Positions 1 through 10,744 of a stretch of DNA of 64,000 bases are shown in pieces (the stretch's first letter is position 1; each line of letters starts with the position of its first letter). Below the pieces are notes generated by a model that saw nothing but the letters and a program-made list of their open reading frames with translations, was not told the DNA's origin and did not search any database. The DNA lies in assembly GCA_028641055.1 (NCBI GenBank), contig CM054057.1:402990814-403054813 (forward strand). The letters are read 5' to 3'. The position numbers were made by a program, and so were the translations under genes. The stretch is from Alopecurus myosuroides. Taxonomy: Eukaryota; Streptophyta; Magnoliopsida; Poales; Poaceae.

Positions 1-1605
1 GAATAGCCCCTGCAATTCAAATTCAAATAACTTTTGCATTTCCAATCCAAATTTAATAAATAAAATATGTTTTCTATACCAAATTTAATTCTCTACATGT
101 TTAAACCAATTGTATACTGTTTTGAACATTTCAAATGTTTTCAAAAATTCAAATTCAAACTACTATTTCAAATTTGGTCAAATTTATAACTAATTCAAAT
201 TTAATTCAAATGGCACATATAAAATATGTTTTCCATGCCAAATTGAACCACCTTTCCAAATATAAACTTTGTTTCCTGTTTTGAATAATTAAAATTGGTT
301 AAATAATTTAAACCTTGTTTAAATCATTTAAAATTGCTAAATTCATAACTTGGTCAAACTAAATTCTTTTTGAACATATAAAATATGTTTTCAAACCAGA
401 AAAATATATTATTTTCAAATATGAATTTTATTTAATGTTTTGACCAAATAAAAAATTCAAATAATTTCATACTTGAATTAAATTCATTTAAATCTTGTTT
501 AAACTTGCTTAATTCATAATTAATTCATTTTAATTCCTTTTTCAACAAATGAAATATGTTTTCCACCTAAAAATTTGTGTTCTTTCCAAATATGGATTTT
601 GTTATCTATTTGGAACAATTAAAATTGGTGAAAACAACAAATGCTTGTGTAACTCATTTAAGAAGCCAAATTTCATAACTTAATAAATAAATTTCCAAAC
701 TTGGTAAACACCTTTTCAAATTGAAGCTATTGTTGTTTTCTCATTGTTTTCCTCATCCATGCATCATCCTAATCAACTTTAACATGATGGTTAGTTGTAG
801 CTCATTTCATTCAACCTTAGTTCATGGGCTTTCCATATGCAATCCAAATTGCATATAGGCCCATTTAATTATGTTACCATGTCAACTACCTTATTTTGAT
901 GCATCAATTAAATTGTCATGCATCATCCCATGATTGTGCATTATGCCATGTTATTGATTGTTTGTCTCTCTGCGTTGTTTGTTTGCTTCTTCTCGAATAG
1001 ACGACGACGTTGAGACAGACGAGGTTTACGACACTACTTCTGAGGAGTTAGCCCAGTACCAGGCTACTGAGTTTGCAGGCAAGTATTCACTCACATGAAC
1101 CATTGTGTCCTTTCCACACTGGATATCGATACTTTCCGTTGTCTATTCTGCTAGCCTTAAGATTCGTTGCTTGTGTTCCGATCCTATCACATGTTATCCT
1201 GTAACCCTGAGATAGCCTATCCTCCACTCCTATAACCCTGTTGCTTGTTGCCTGTGTCTTACTAGCATGCTTAGGGTTGTTTATGCTCGAGTCTGGTGTC
1301 CGTTATTTCTGTTACCATATTTATTATGTTCTGGGGGCTCGATGTTAAACAACAACCTGTTAATGTTTGAGGTAATGCTAATTTGATGATAAGGCACCGG
1401 CAAGAGGCCGGGTATGGTTTTGAGGCCTGCTAGTGTCGAACTCAGGAAATGTTATTGTCCTCTAGATCCATGATGAGTGCGCTAACCGCATGTGGGAAGC
1501 GTGTATAGGCGCCCCCCTCAATTTGATTCGATTCGCATCTCGTCCAAATCGCCTCATTTAGTTCGGGTTTTCTATTTGCCGCATGCATATGCATATGCAC
1601 GCTAC
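1..1605 (+). mobile_element. Gypsy LTR fragment of the A/B family, plus orientation
   Basis: The AT-rich sequence is the reverse complement of the sequence at about 1640-3235, so it is an LTR fragment whose sense direction is plus. It runs into the window from the left and breaks off near 1605. Its distal part resembles the element B LTR (about 45960-46060) more than the facing A LTR: both share a block ending in CATGCATGCGG and an AATTGAGGGGGGCGCC-like stretch. It therefore probably comes from a different element than its partner arm. It contains no gene; short reading frames here are chance. Confidence 0.8.
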
Positions 1606-1621
1606 ACACATATGCATGCGG
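1579..1621. repeat. Short perfect palindrome at the inverted LTR junction
   Basis: CCGCATGCATATG (1579-1591) is the exact reverse complement of CATATGCATGCGG (1609-1621), with a 17-base loop. It lies at the tip of the large inverted repeat formed by 1-1605 and about 1640-3235, and marks the junction of the two LTR fragments. Confidence 0.85.
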
Positions 1622-4600
1622 GTTCGCACCCTGGCCTCGGGTTCGTACCTGCATATGAATGCATCAAATGGAAAGCCCGAACTAAGTGTGGCGATTTGGA
1701 CGAGATGCGAATCGAATCAGAGTTGCGGGGGGCGCCCATACACGCTTCCCACATGCGGTTAGCGCGCTCAACATGGATCCAGAGGACAAAGACTTTTCCT
1801 GAGTTCGACACTAGCAGGCCTCAAAACCATACCCGGCCTCCTGCCGGTGCCTTATCATCAAATTAGCATTACCTCAAACATTAACAGGTTGTTGTTTAAC
1901 ATCGAGCCCCAGAACATAATAAATATGATAACATAAAGTAACGGACAACAGACTCGAGCATTAACAACCCTAAGCATGCTAGTAAGACACAGGCAACAAA
2001 CAACAGGGTGTATGTGTGGAGGATAGGCTATATCAAGGTTGCAGGATAACATGTGATAGGATCGGAACACAAGCATCGAATCTTAAGGCTAGCAGGATAT
2101 ACAACGGAAAGTATCGATATCCAGTGTGGAAAGGACACATTGGTTCATGTGAGTGAATACTTGCCTGCAAACTCAGTAGCCTGGTACTGGGCTAACTCCT
2201 CAGAAGTAGTGTCGTAAACCTCGTCTGTCTCAGCGTCGTCGTCTATTCGAGAAGAAGCAAACAAACAACGCAGAGAGACAAACAATCAATAACATGGCAT
2301 AATGCACAATCATGGGATGATGCATCACAATTTAATTGATGCATCAAAGGTAAGCTAGTTGACATGGTAACATAATTAAATGGACTCATATGCAATTTGG
2401 ATTGCATATGGAAAGCCCATGAGTTAAAGGTTGGATTAATTGATCTACAACTAACCATCATGTGAAAGTGGATTAGCATGATGCATGGATGAGGAAAACA
2501 AAAAGAAAACAACAATAGATTCAATTTGAAAAGGTGTTTACCAAGTTTCAAATTTTATTTATTAAGTTATGAAATTTTGGATCCTTAAATGGGTTACACA
2601 AGCATTTGTTGTTTTCACTAATTTTAATTGTTTAAAATAAATAACAAAATTCATATTTAGAAAGAACACAAAATTTTTGGGTGGAAAACATGTTTCATTT
2701 GTTGAAAAAGGATTTATAATGAATTAATTATGAATTAAACAAGCTTAAACAAGATTTAAATGAATTTAAATCTAGTATGAAATTATTTGAATTTTTATTT
2801 GTTCCAAACATTAAATACAATTCATATTTGAAAAGTTTATACTTTCCTGGTTTGAAAACATATTTTATATGTTCAAAAAGAATTTAATTTGACCAAGTTA
2901 TGAATTTAGCAATTTTTAAATGATTTAAACAAGGTTTAAATTATTTAACCCATTTTAATTATTCAAAACATGATACAAAGTTTATATTTGAAAAGGTGGT
3001 TCAATTTGACATGGAAAACATATTTTATATGTGACATTTGAATTACTTATGAATTTGACCAAATTTTAATTAGTAGTTTGAATTTGAATTTTTGAAACAA
3101 TTTGAAATGTTCAAAACAGAATACAAATTATTCAAACAGGTAGAGAATTAAATTTGGTTCAGACTACATATTTTATTTATATTATTTGGATTTGATTTGC
3201 AAAAGATATTCAAATTTGAAATTCAGGGACTATTCTGCAATTTTAAAACATACAGATTTGGTACAGGGGCCTAGCTGCGAAAAATAAACTACAGAGAGGC
3301 CCCTGGGGCTTTTCTCATGCGAGGCAGAACAGCCCTGGGTCACTGGCAGTGGGCCAGTGCCCAGCTGTGCGCCCTCGTGGCGCGCGTGTGCGTGCTGCGT
3401 GGCAACCACTGTCACCGACAGGTGGGGCACGCGTGCATGCGTGGCAAAGGCAAAAAAAATTGGGGATTTAATCCCGCGGGCTGGGATTCGAACCCACTCC
3501 CTCACGTGCGTGTGCGCTGTGCTGTTGCCACTGCGGTGGCTGCTGTTTGTTGTCAGATAGGAGGCGCGCGCAGATTTGAGGCAAAGCCTCGAGTTTTAAC
3601 TGACGAAAACTGAAACCAGTTCAGTTTCTGAACCTGACGGAGCGCGGTGGTCGCCGGCGGCGCCGCTGTGCTGTTGCTGCTGCTTGCGCGCCAGGTGCAG
3701 GGAGGTGTGCATGCTCGTGCAGGTGATGCGCGGGAGCAGAGAGGGAAGGAGGAGGAGGGAGATGCTGTTCTCACCGGGAGGGAGGAAGAAGGGCTCGGTG
3801 ATCGGTGGTGGAAGGTGGACGGCGACAGGGAAGAAGATGGCGGCGGTGATACAGGCCTTCCCCGTCCTCGCTGTGACGTCGTGGAGGTAGAGGAAGCAGA
3901 GGGGGTCTGATTCCTGTGCTCAGCCCGCGCGGAGAAGCATCGTGGGCGCGGCGATCGCCGGAGGTTTAGTTGCGGTGGTGGTGCTCGGTGGTGGTTCAGA
4001 GAGGGAACACAGGGAGGTGGAGGAAGAAATCGGCGGCGGTGGAGAGAGAGAGAGGTGGAGGAGGAACTAGGGCAGGAGGGGGGGAGCTCGGGCAGGTTTT
4101 AAGGGGGAGGAGGAGGAGCTGTGGCCGTCCCCTCCTTCAGCTGCTCGACGTGGACACCCCCGATGGGGTGCCGTACAGAGGTAGGAGGAGAGGGGGGTAC
4201 CAGGCCGTGGCTGGTGGGCTGGGCTCAGCCCACTGGCCTGCCTCTCCCCTCTGTTATGTTTATTTTGTTTTTTTTTCTGTTTAATGAAACTGTTTTTTTT
4301 TTTGCAGAAATAGAAAAGGAAGAAAAGGAAGGTTTTTAGGGGGTTTAAAATTTTTGTGCTAATTTTTATAAGTTGTCATTTACAAAAGCACCAATTTGCA
4401 AATTATTGTTTTTCAAAATTTGAAAATTAGTTGCTGTTTGTATTTTTATTTGAATTTGAATGAATTTGATATTATTTAAATCATTGAAACTTAAGCAATT
4501 CAATAGTTTGAACTTTATAGTTTATTGGAACAATTTGATGTTTTGATTTGAACTTTTTATTTGAAAATTGTAACAGAACAAGTATGAAACAAATATTTTG

Positions 4601-4752
4601 AAAATTGGTTTGAATTTCAAATGGAAAAACAAGGGAAAACAAATGGAAAACAAATGAAAAACAAATGCAATGATTATTATGTCATGATGCAAAACTTAAA
4701 TTAACAAAAAGCAAACATTCTAAAGGTTGTTTTTCATACTTGGGATGTTACA
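1622..4752 (-). mobile_element. 3' LTR of element A, truncated
   Basis: The segment is homologous, with few differences, to the 5' LTR of A from about 11957 to 15079. On the minus strand it begins TGTAACATCCC at 4752, next to the polypurine tract of the internal domain. The terminal 1.2 kb of the LTR (equivalent to 10747-11956) is missing, because the sequence jumps into an inverted LTR fragment near 1605-1622. It has an AT-rich part (1860-3240) and a GC-rich part (3290-4260). Small ORFs in the GC-rich part occur in both LTRs but look like no known protein and read in several frames, so I do not call them genes. Confidence 0.88.
3484..3494 (-). promoter_or_regulatory. tRNA-type B-box inside the A 3' LTR
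   Basis: On the minus strand the bases read GGTTCGAATCC, an exact match to the RNA polymerase III box B consensus GGTTCGANTCC, with flanks that extend it into a short T-arm-like hairpin. The same element is at 13814-13824 in the 5' LTR. A clearer tRNA-like context is present at the matching place in the B LTRs. Confidence 0.5.
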
Positions 4753-4768
4753 AAACGCCCCCCCTTGA
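4753..4768 (-). promoter_or_regulatory. Polypurine tract of element A
   Basis: On the minus strand a purine run with seven consecutive G residues lies directly before the 3' LTR start TGTAACATCCC. This is the expected place for plus-strand DNA priming in an LTR retrotransposon. The same tract is kept in element B at 49458. Confidence 0.75.
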
Positions 4769-4789
4769 AGGAATCGCGCCCCGAGATTC

Positions 4790-5485
4790 CTACTGAGAAG
4801 AGAAAAGGTCCGGATACTTCTTGCGAAGATCCTCTTCGGTCTCCCATGTTGCCTCTTTATAGGAATGATGAGACCACTGCACCTTCAAGAACTTGGTGCT
4901 CTTGCTGCGAGTCTTACGCTGGGTCTCATCGAGAATTCGAATAGGGTGCTCCTCATAAGAGAGATCTTCTTGCAGTTCAATGGAATCATGATCAACTGCA
5001 CGACCTGGATCTTTGAAGCACCTCTTGAGCTGTGACACGTGAAACACATCGTGCACCTTGGATAGCTTCTCTGGAAGTTCAAGACGATAGGCATTTTCTG
5101 CACGCCTTGAGAGAATGTTGAAAGGACCAATGTATCTTGGTGCAAGCTTTCCTTTGACACCGAAACGATGAGTGCCTCTGAGGGGAGTTACACGGAGATA
5201 TGCTTTGTCACCAGGTGCATAGATCATATCCCTGTGCTTGCTGTCATAGTAGCTTTTCTGACGAGACTGAGCAATCTTGAGATTGTCACGAATGATGTGA
5301 ACTTTCTCTTCGGCTTCCTTAACAATGTCAGGGCCTAAGAGTGAACGTTCACCAGCTCCAGACCAATTGATTGGACTCCTGCATCTGCGGCCATATAGAG
5401 CTTCAAATGGTGCCATGCCTAGGCTTGCCTGGAAGCTTTTGTTGTAGGAGAATTCAGCATATGGAAGACATTCCTCCCACTTCAT
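4790..5485 (-). pseudogene. Element A pol, C-terminal integrase and chromodomain segment
   Basis: This is the last part of the gag-pol polyprotein, after an in-frame TGA at 5508-5506. Residues 1-35 (LPYAEFSYN, MAPFEALYGR) are the end of the integrase core. Residues 112-122 (GKLAPRYIGPF) form the GPY/F module, and VHDVFHVSQLK follows at 144-154. Residues about 180-228 (HPIRILDE to ATWETEEDLRKKYP) resemble the chromodomain-like tail of plant chromoviruses of the Tekay/Del type, which directs integration to particular chromatin. It reads in the same frame as the upstream pol ORF. The listed ATG is simply the first after the stop, so the true coding unit is the whole polyprotein 4790-9181. Confidence 0.9.
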
Positions 5486-5506
5486 GCCAAAAGAGAGACC
5501 ACATGC

Positions 5507-7519
5507 TCAGAGCATATCCTCGAGAATCTGACTGACTCTTTCGACTTTCCCTTGAGACTGAGGGTGATAAGCTGTGCTGAACAGAAGTTTGGTGCCCAAT
5601 GCTTCTTGAAAGCTTTTCCAGAAATGAGAAGTGAATATGCTTCCACGGTCTGAGCTTATTTCCAATGGAACACCATGAAGAGGAACAATCTTTGCTGTGT
5701 AGAGCTCTGCTAACTGGCTAGCTGAGATTGTTTCTTTGACAGGAAAGAAGTGAGCTACTTTAGTGAGACGATCAATGACAACGAAGATTGCATCGTTGCC
5801 CTTCTTGGACTTTGGAAAACCAGTGACGAAGTCCATTTCGATCATGTCCCACTTCCACTCAGGGATTTTCAGAGGTTGGAGAAGACCGGCTGTTTTCTGA
5901 TGAACTGCCTTAACACGTTGACAAATGTCGCATTCAGAAACGTATTTTGCAATTTCACGTTTCATGCCAGGCCACCAATACAGTGTCTTGAGATCCTGGT
6001 ACATCTTTGTACTTCCAGGGTGTATGGAGAGAGGATTTTCATTAGCCTCCTTGAGAATGACATCTTTGAGACTTTGAACTTGAGGAACTGCAATGCGTCC
6101 TTCGAAGAACACAGTTCCCTTGTCATCAATTGAGAAGGACTTAAATTTCTCCTTGCCTTCTTTGATGTGTTCTACCATCTTCTTGATTTCAGCATCACGA
6201 AGTTGTTCAGAACGAATCTTGTCCTCAAGAGTTGGACTGGTTGTCAAGTTTGCAAGATAGCCTTGAGGAACAAGACCAAGGTTGAGCTTCTGGAATTCTT
6301 CATGAAGAGGAGGTTGGCTTTCCATGATCATGAGATTATTGCAATACGACTTGCGACTGAGAGCATCGGCCATAACATTAGCCTTGCCTGGAGTGTAAGA
6401 AATGGTAAGATCAAAGTCTTTAATCTTTTCAATCCATCTCCTTTGCCTGAGGTTTAGATCTGGTTGAGTGAATATGTATTTCAGACTCTTATGATCGGAA
6501 AATATTTCAGTGCGATTACCCAACAAGTATTGTCTCCATTTCTTGAGGGCAAACACAACTGCTACAAGTTCAAGGTCATGAGTGGGATAATTGAGCTCAT
6601 GTGCGTTCAACTGACATGAAGCATAAGCCACAACTTGACGTTCTTGCATAAGAACTGCACCTAGACCTTGGAGAGAAGCATCACAGAATATTTGGAAAGG
6701 TTTGGTAGGATCTGGGCCAACCAGAACTGGTGTAGAAGTGAGCTTAGTCTTCAGGAGATTGAAGCTTTCATCACATTGTGGAGACCAAACGAACTTCTTG
6801 TCCTTCTTTGTGAGGTCAGTGAGAGGTTTGACAATCTTGGAGAAGTTTTGGACGAAACGACGGCAATAGCTAGCCAAGCCAAGAAAACTTCTTACTTGCT
6901 TCATCGTCTTTGGAGGTTTCCAATCAACAATTGCTTTAACCTTTTCTGGATCAATGGCTATGCCCTTGGCTGAGATGACATTACCAAGGTAAGCAACTTC
7001 TGAGATCCAGAACTCACATTTGGAGAACTTGGCATAAAGACGATGCTCGCGAAGCTTCATGAGAGTGAGACGAATATGTTCTTCATGCTCTTCCTCGGGT
7101 TTTGAGTAGACAAGAATGTCATCAAGATATACCACAACGAACTTGTCGAGGTATTCATGGAAGACTGAATTCATGAGTCGAGAGAAAGTCGCCGGTGCAT
7201 TGGTGAGACCAAAGGACATGACGGTGAATTCATATAGACCGTAGCGAGTGGTGAAGGCTGTCTTTGGAATATCCTCTTTTCTGATCTTTATTTGATGGTA
7301 ACCCATCCTCAAGTCCAACTTTGAGAATATTGAGGCTCCAGCAAGTTCATAAAAAAGATCATCAATACGAGGAATTGGATACTTGTTTTTGATGGCTTTC
7401 TCGTTAAGAGAACGATAGTAAACAACGAGTCTCTTTGTGTGATCCTTCTTCGCAACGAACAGAGTTGGGCAACCCCAAGCCAAGGAACTAGGTTGAATGT
7501 AAACTTTTTCCAGGTACAT
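5507..7519 (-). pseudogene. Element A pol: reverse transcriptase, RNase H, integrase core
   Basis: The 670-residue open segment lies between two in-frame stops. It holds the Gypsy reverse transcriptase (YLDD active site at residues 131-134), RNase H (FCDAS with Asp 280) and integrase. The integrase zinc finger keeps His 500, Cys 530 and Cys 533. Asn 493 stands where this family usually has the first His, which may impair zinc binding. The catalytic triad is present as Asp 563, Asp 624 and Glu 660, with the expected 35 residues between the last two. The upstream stop (7528-7526) is TAA where related elements usually have Gln; the downstream one (5508-5506) is TGA, where Arg is usual. Both fit single C-to-T changes. 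There is no frameshift anywhere in the 4.4 kb gag-pol frame, so A is a fairly young copy. Confidence 0.92.
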
Positions 7520-7525
7520 ATCAAT

Positions 7526-9181
7526 TTATTCCTTTAACAACTTCAGCTCGGGAGTTCCTATCTTGTAGGGATGCTTAGAGATTGGAGCAGTACCTGGTTC
7601 ATGTTCGATCACGAACTCAACAGCTCTGTCCGGAGGCATCCCTGGCAACTCTTCTGGAAAGACGTCAGGGAATTCGCAAACCACCGGAACATTTTCAAGT
7701 GAAGGTAGAGGTTTTGCATCGAGGTTGCATAGCTGAATGGAACTTGATTCATTTGGAGAATAGACTATCTGGCCAGAAGGGTGGGACAGAGTTATTGACT
7801 TCTGAGCACAGTCAATCCTTGCTTTATTTGTCTTCAGCCAATCCATACCAAGAATGACATCAATGTCAGAATTGCCAAGCAGTATGAGAGAAGCAAGGAA
7901 TATGTGGCCTCCAATTAGAATTTGATTTCTGTGACTGATCTTGGACGTTTGCATAGTTGCTCCAGGGGAGTTTACCACTAGCGGGGAACCCAAACCAACA
8001 AAAGGGAGTTTAATTGCTGTCGCAAAGATCTTTGACACGAAAGAATGTGATGCTCCGGTATCAAACAACACTTTAGCTGGAATAGAGTTTACGGGAAATG
8101 TACCGAGAATGACGTCAGGAGCTTCCTCAGCTTTTTCGATCTTGACATGATTCACCCTTGCGGTCCTCCCGACAGGCCTGTTGTTGGTGTTGAAGGCTTT
8201 AGGCGGGGGAGCGCGCACCATTGCCTGGTTTGTGTTGGGATGAGGTGGTGGTGGAGGTAGCTGCCTCTGCGTGCACTTGTCAGCGTAGTGCCCCGTCTGC
8301 TTGCACTTGTAGCAAGTGACAACACGAGGAGGCCCTGGCCTTGGCTGCCCCATCGAAGCCCTCTGATCATGCATCTGAGCCGGGTTGGGTGGGCGGGGAG
8401 CGAAGCCTGGAGAAGCTTGGGCATATGGAGCCCGAGTGACAGCACCATTTGGCACCCAGATGCGGCGCTTCTGCGGAGGGGTGGTCATGTTGGAGGAGGA
8501 ACCACCCTCACGCGAGTGCTTGCGAGACTCCTCGAACGCCTTGCGCCCATTTTCTTCATTGAGCGCGGTGTTAACGAGATCCTCGAAGTTGTTGGCCTTG
8601 ACGTTTGTGAGGGCATACTTGAGTTCCGGGTTAAAACCTCTGCGGAACCTTGCCATCTTCTTAGCTTCAGTGGACACCTCATCACCAGCGTAACGAGCGA
8701 GGCGATTGAACTCACTCTGATAGCCGATGACGTCCAACTTGCCCTGCTTGAGTGAGCAAAACTCTTCACGCATCCTTTCCATGAGACCATCTGGAATGTG
8801 GTGCTTCAGGAAAGCTTCCTTGAAACAACCCCACGTGATTGGAATGCCAGCTCTCATGGCCTGGTAGTTTTCCCACCAAGTAGCTGCCTGACCCTTCAGC
8901 AGATAGGAGGCATACTTGACCTTGTCTTCCTCAGCAACGTGAGCAATCTCCAGAGCCTTAGCTATCTCACGGATCCAGTCATCAGCGTCCAGAGGCTCGC
9001 GTGTGGCCACGAAAGCTCTCGGACCCAGACTAAGGAACTCCTTGATGCTGACCCGTGGAGCCGTCTGGTTGTTGTGCTGATTAGTCTGAAACTGGGCCAT
9101 CTGTGCCATGACTTGGGTCATCTGAGTCAACAGCTCCGTGATTGGTGGTGGCTCAGGCGGGTTGTTCCTTGTTGGCGGCAT
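7526..9181 (-). CDS. Element A gag and aspartic protease
   Basis: The 551-residue ORF starts with MPPTRNN and ends at an in-frame TAA. Residues about 60-210 are the capsid-like retrotransposon gag domain (DADDWIREIAKALE, then ATWWENYQ). Residues 290-303 are a CCHC zinc knuckle (CYKCKQTGHYADKC) that binds the RNA genome. The aspartic protease has its DTG at residues 374-376 (VLFDTGASHSF) and the conserved ILGMDWL at 443-449. The frame continues past the stop directly into reverse transcriptase, as in chromoviruses that make a single gag-pol polyprotein. The start is the first ATG after a 0.2 kb spacer following the accessory ORF. The segment up to the stop is intact and could in principle be translated into capsid and protease. 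Confidence 0.93.
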   Translation of the reverse strand: MPPTRNNPPEPPPITELLTQMTQVMAQMAQFQTNQHNNQTAPRVSIKEFLSLGPRAFVATREPLDADDWIREIAKALEIAHVAEEDKVKYASYLLKGQAATWWENYQAMRAGIPITWGCFKEAFLKHHIPDGLMERMREEFCSLKQGKLDVIGYQSEFNRLARYAGDEVSTEAKKMARFRRGFNPELKYALTNVKANNFEDLVNTALNEENGRKAFEESRKHSREGGSSSNMTTPPQKRRIWVPNGAVTRAPYAQASPGFAPRPPNPAQMHDQRASMGQPRPGPPRVVTCYKCKQTGHYADKCTQRQLPPPPPHPNTNQAMVRAPPPKAFNTNNRPVGRTARVNHVKIEKAEEAPDVILGTFPVNSIPAKVLFDTGASHSFVSKIFATAIKLPFVGLGSPLVVNSPGATMQTSKISHRNQILIGGHIFLASLILLGNSDIDVILGMDWLKTNKARIDCAQKSITLSHPSGQIVYSPNESSSIQLCNLDAKPLPSLENVPVVCEFPDVFPEELPGMPPDRAVEFVIEHEPGTAPISKHPYKIGTPELKLLKE

Positions 9182-9390
9182 CCTGAATGGAAATGCATTT
9201 TAGCACAACAATAGAAAAGGATAGACTTGGCAACCGAAAGAGAGATTATTCCGACGCATGAATAGATAACCAACAGGTACATCATCACATGTTCAAATAC
9301 ATCAGAATATCCAACACACCATAAATAGTTCGAATGCCAAAGGATAACTAAACATAGCTAAGAATGGATACCTCGGTACTCCCATGCTCA

Positions 9391-10335
9391 TCACGCAGGA
9401 CGGCGACTAGGAGTACGGCGAGAGGTACGGTGAGGAGCACGCCCACGAAAGTAGGTAGAACGACGATCCACGTAGATCTGACGTGGTCTGAGAGTGACTC
9501 TAGGTGTGGTGAAGTACATAGCGTCGACTCCCTGTGCTCCAAAGCGTGGAATCCCAGTGTAACCAGCACCAAGGTTGAGGAGTGGACCTCTGATCGGCTC
9601 GTAACCTCCAGCATCTGGCAGACGACGACCAACTGGATGATCGAAACGTGCAAAGCGCTCGTCTCCAACAAAGTCTGTGGTGTAAGTCGCCAGACGAGTC
9701 AAAGCAAGGTAGAGCTGCTCTCTGACTGAAGCCAACTCCTGAGATAGTGTGCTGGCAACTGCGTCACTGTGCCTCACGAACTGAGCGGTGGTGTGCAGCC
9801 TGTAGTTATCATGCTCGTAGACATCCAAGTTGTCGTAGAGAGTGATGTGAGCTCCCTCCGAAGTGATGTAACCACGGGGGATGTGGCGATAGATAGAATC
9901 GTCAGATCCCCAGTAGTCAGCACGAAGGACGGTGTGACTCACATAAGCTGCCTGCTGCACAGCCATATCCACTGTGGAACCTACTGCCTCGTAGCGGTGG
10001 ACTACGCTCATGCCATCATCTGACAGAATGTAGACGAGAGCCTGGTAGTAGGTCTGGTCAAACTCTCGCTGCTGCTCGTAGACCTGATACTCTGGTGCCC
10101 AACGGAACCCCAGAAAAGTGACCATGTCTCTCAGCATCTCCGGATAACCGGCAGTGCTCTCGCAACGAGTCATACGAACCACCTGCGGGTAGAACCTGAG
10201 ATCCATCTGCAGATGATCGGGGAAGTTTTGATTAGACGTCGGTAGAAGAACTGAAGTGGAAAGCAACAACAAGGTTTCAACGGACGAAAAGGATGTTGAG
10301 AAGAACAGGATATCGAAGCAACATTGGGGAAACAC
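9391..10335 (-). CDS. Accessory sense-strand ORF upstream of gag in element A
   Basis: A 314-residue ORF lies between the primer binding site and gag, on the coding strand. A more likely protein start is Met 44 (codon 10206-10204). On the sense strand CTGCAG lies immediately before this ATG, which looks like a splice acceptor, so the N-terminal 43 residues may be leader or intron. The remaining 271 residues are compositionally normal, with strings such as MTRCESTAGYPEMLRDM and FLGFRWAPEYQVYEQQREF. A helical stretch (ASTLSQELASVREQLYLALT) and a basic Arg-rich C terminus (RRTPSRRPA) follow. I see no gag, protease, reverse transcriptase, integrase or envelope motif. Long open sense ORFs at this position are known in some plant Gypsy lineages, but I do not recognise a function. 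Element B has lost it. Confidence 0.65.
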   Translation of the reverse strand: MFPQCCFDILFFSTSFSSVETLLLLSTSVLLPTSNQNFPDHLQMDLRFYPQVVRMTRCESTAGYPEMLRDMVTFLGFRWAPEYQVYEQQREFDQTYYQALVYILSDDGMSVVHRYEAVGSTVDMAVQQAAYVSHTVLRADYWGSDDSIYRHIPRGYITSEGAHITLYDNLDVYEHDNYRLHTTAQFVRHSDAVASTLSQELASVREQLYLALTRLATYTTDFVGDERFARFDHPVGRRLPDAGGYEPIRGPLLNLGAGYTGIPRFGAQGVDAMYFTTPRVTLRPRQIYVDRRSTYFRGRAPHRTSRRTPSRRPA

Positions 10336-10732
10336 GAGACCAACACTCCTGAGGTACTATGGAAAACCCATCCGGTCTTCTAAAGGATCAATATCTACTG
10401 CTTAAGGAATAGAGGATCTGCTTCCGGGGCTTACAGCCTCCGTTCTCAATCGTGAGTAGGCAACATGATAAATCATGTCACAACCACCTCCATTCCTATG
10501 GTCTAGTAGATATAACTATCCTAGAGAAACCAGGATACGTGAAATCCTAACTTGAAAGTTTAGATGAGAAGAGAAAACAACGTTGCACTTCCTTTCCAGA
10601 AAAAGGGAGGGTGGGTGGGGAAAGAAATAAAAGAACAGAATTCCTACTCTCACGTTTCATTTTTCCTATATAGCTACAAAATAGTTTCTAGACTCAACTG
10701 CGACCAGTAAAAGGGATCCTACAGGAAGACAT
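10336..10732 (-). other. Element A 5' untranslated leader
   Basis: This is the noncoding stretch between the primer binding site and the accessory ORF. The same sequence with few changes is kept in element B (about 49980-50376), although B lost nearly all the rest of its internal domain. That fits a role in packaging or reverse transcription. No ORF or strong motif is seen. Confidence 0.7.
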
Positions 10733-10744
10733 GCTCTGATACCA
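10733..10744 (-). promoter_or_regulatory. Primer binding site of element A (initiator tRNA-Met type)
   Basis: The minus strand reads TGGTATCAGAGC two bases after the end of the 5' LTR. This is the standard site complementary to the 3' end of initiator tRNA-Met. It fixes the 5' LTR boundary at 10747 and the element's direction as minus. Confidence 0.92.

Noticed and set aside
3230..4340. Several ORFs in the GC-rich part of the A LTR, repeated at 13593-14431
   Set aside because: They overlap in several frames of a GC-rich LTR, contain no recognisable motif, and are duplicated only because the LTR is.
5750..6973. Plus-strand ORFs of 96-127 codons across the A pol region
   Set aside because: They are antisense to a clear reverse transcriptase/integrase frame and show no domain of their own.
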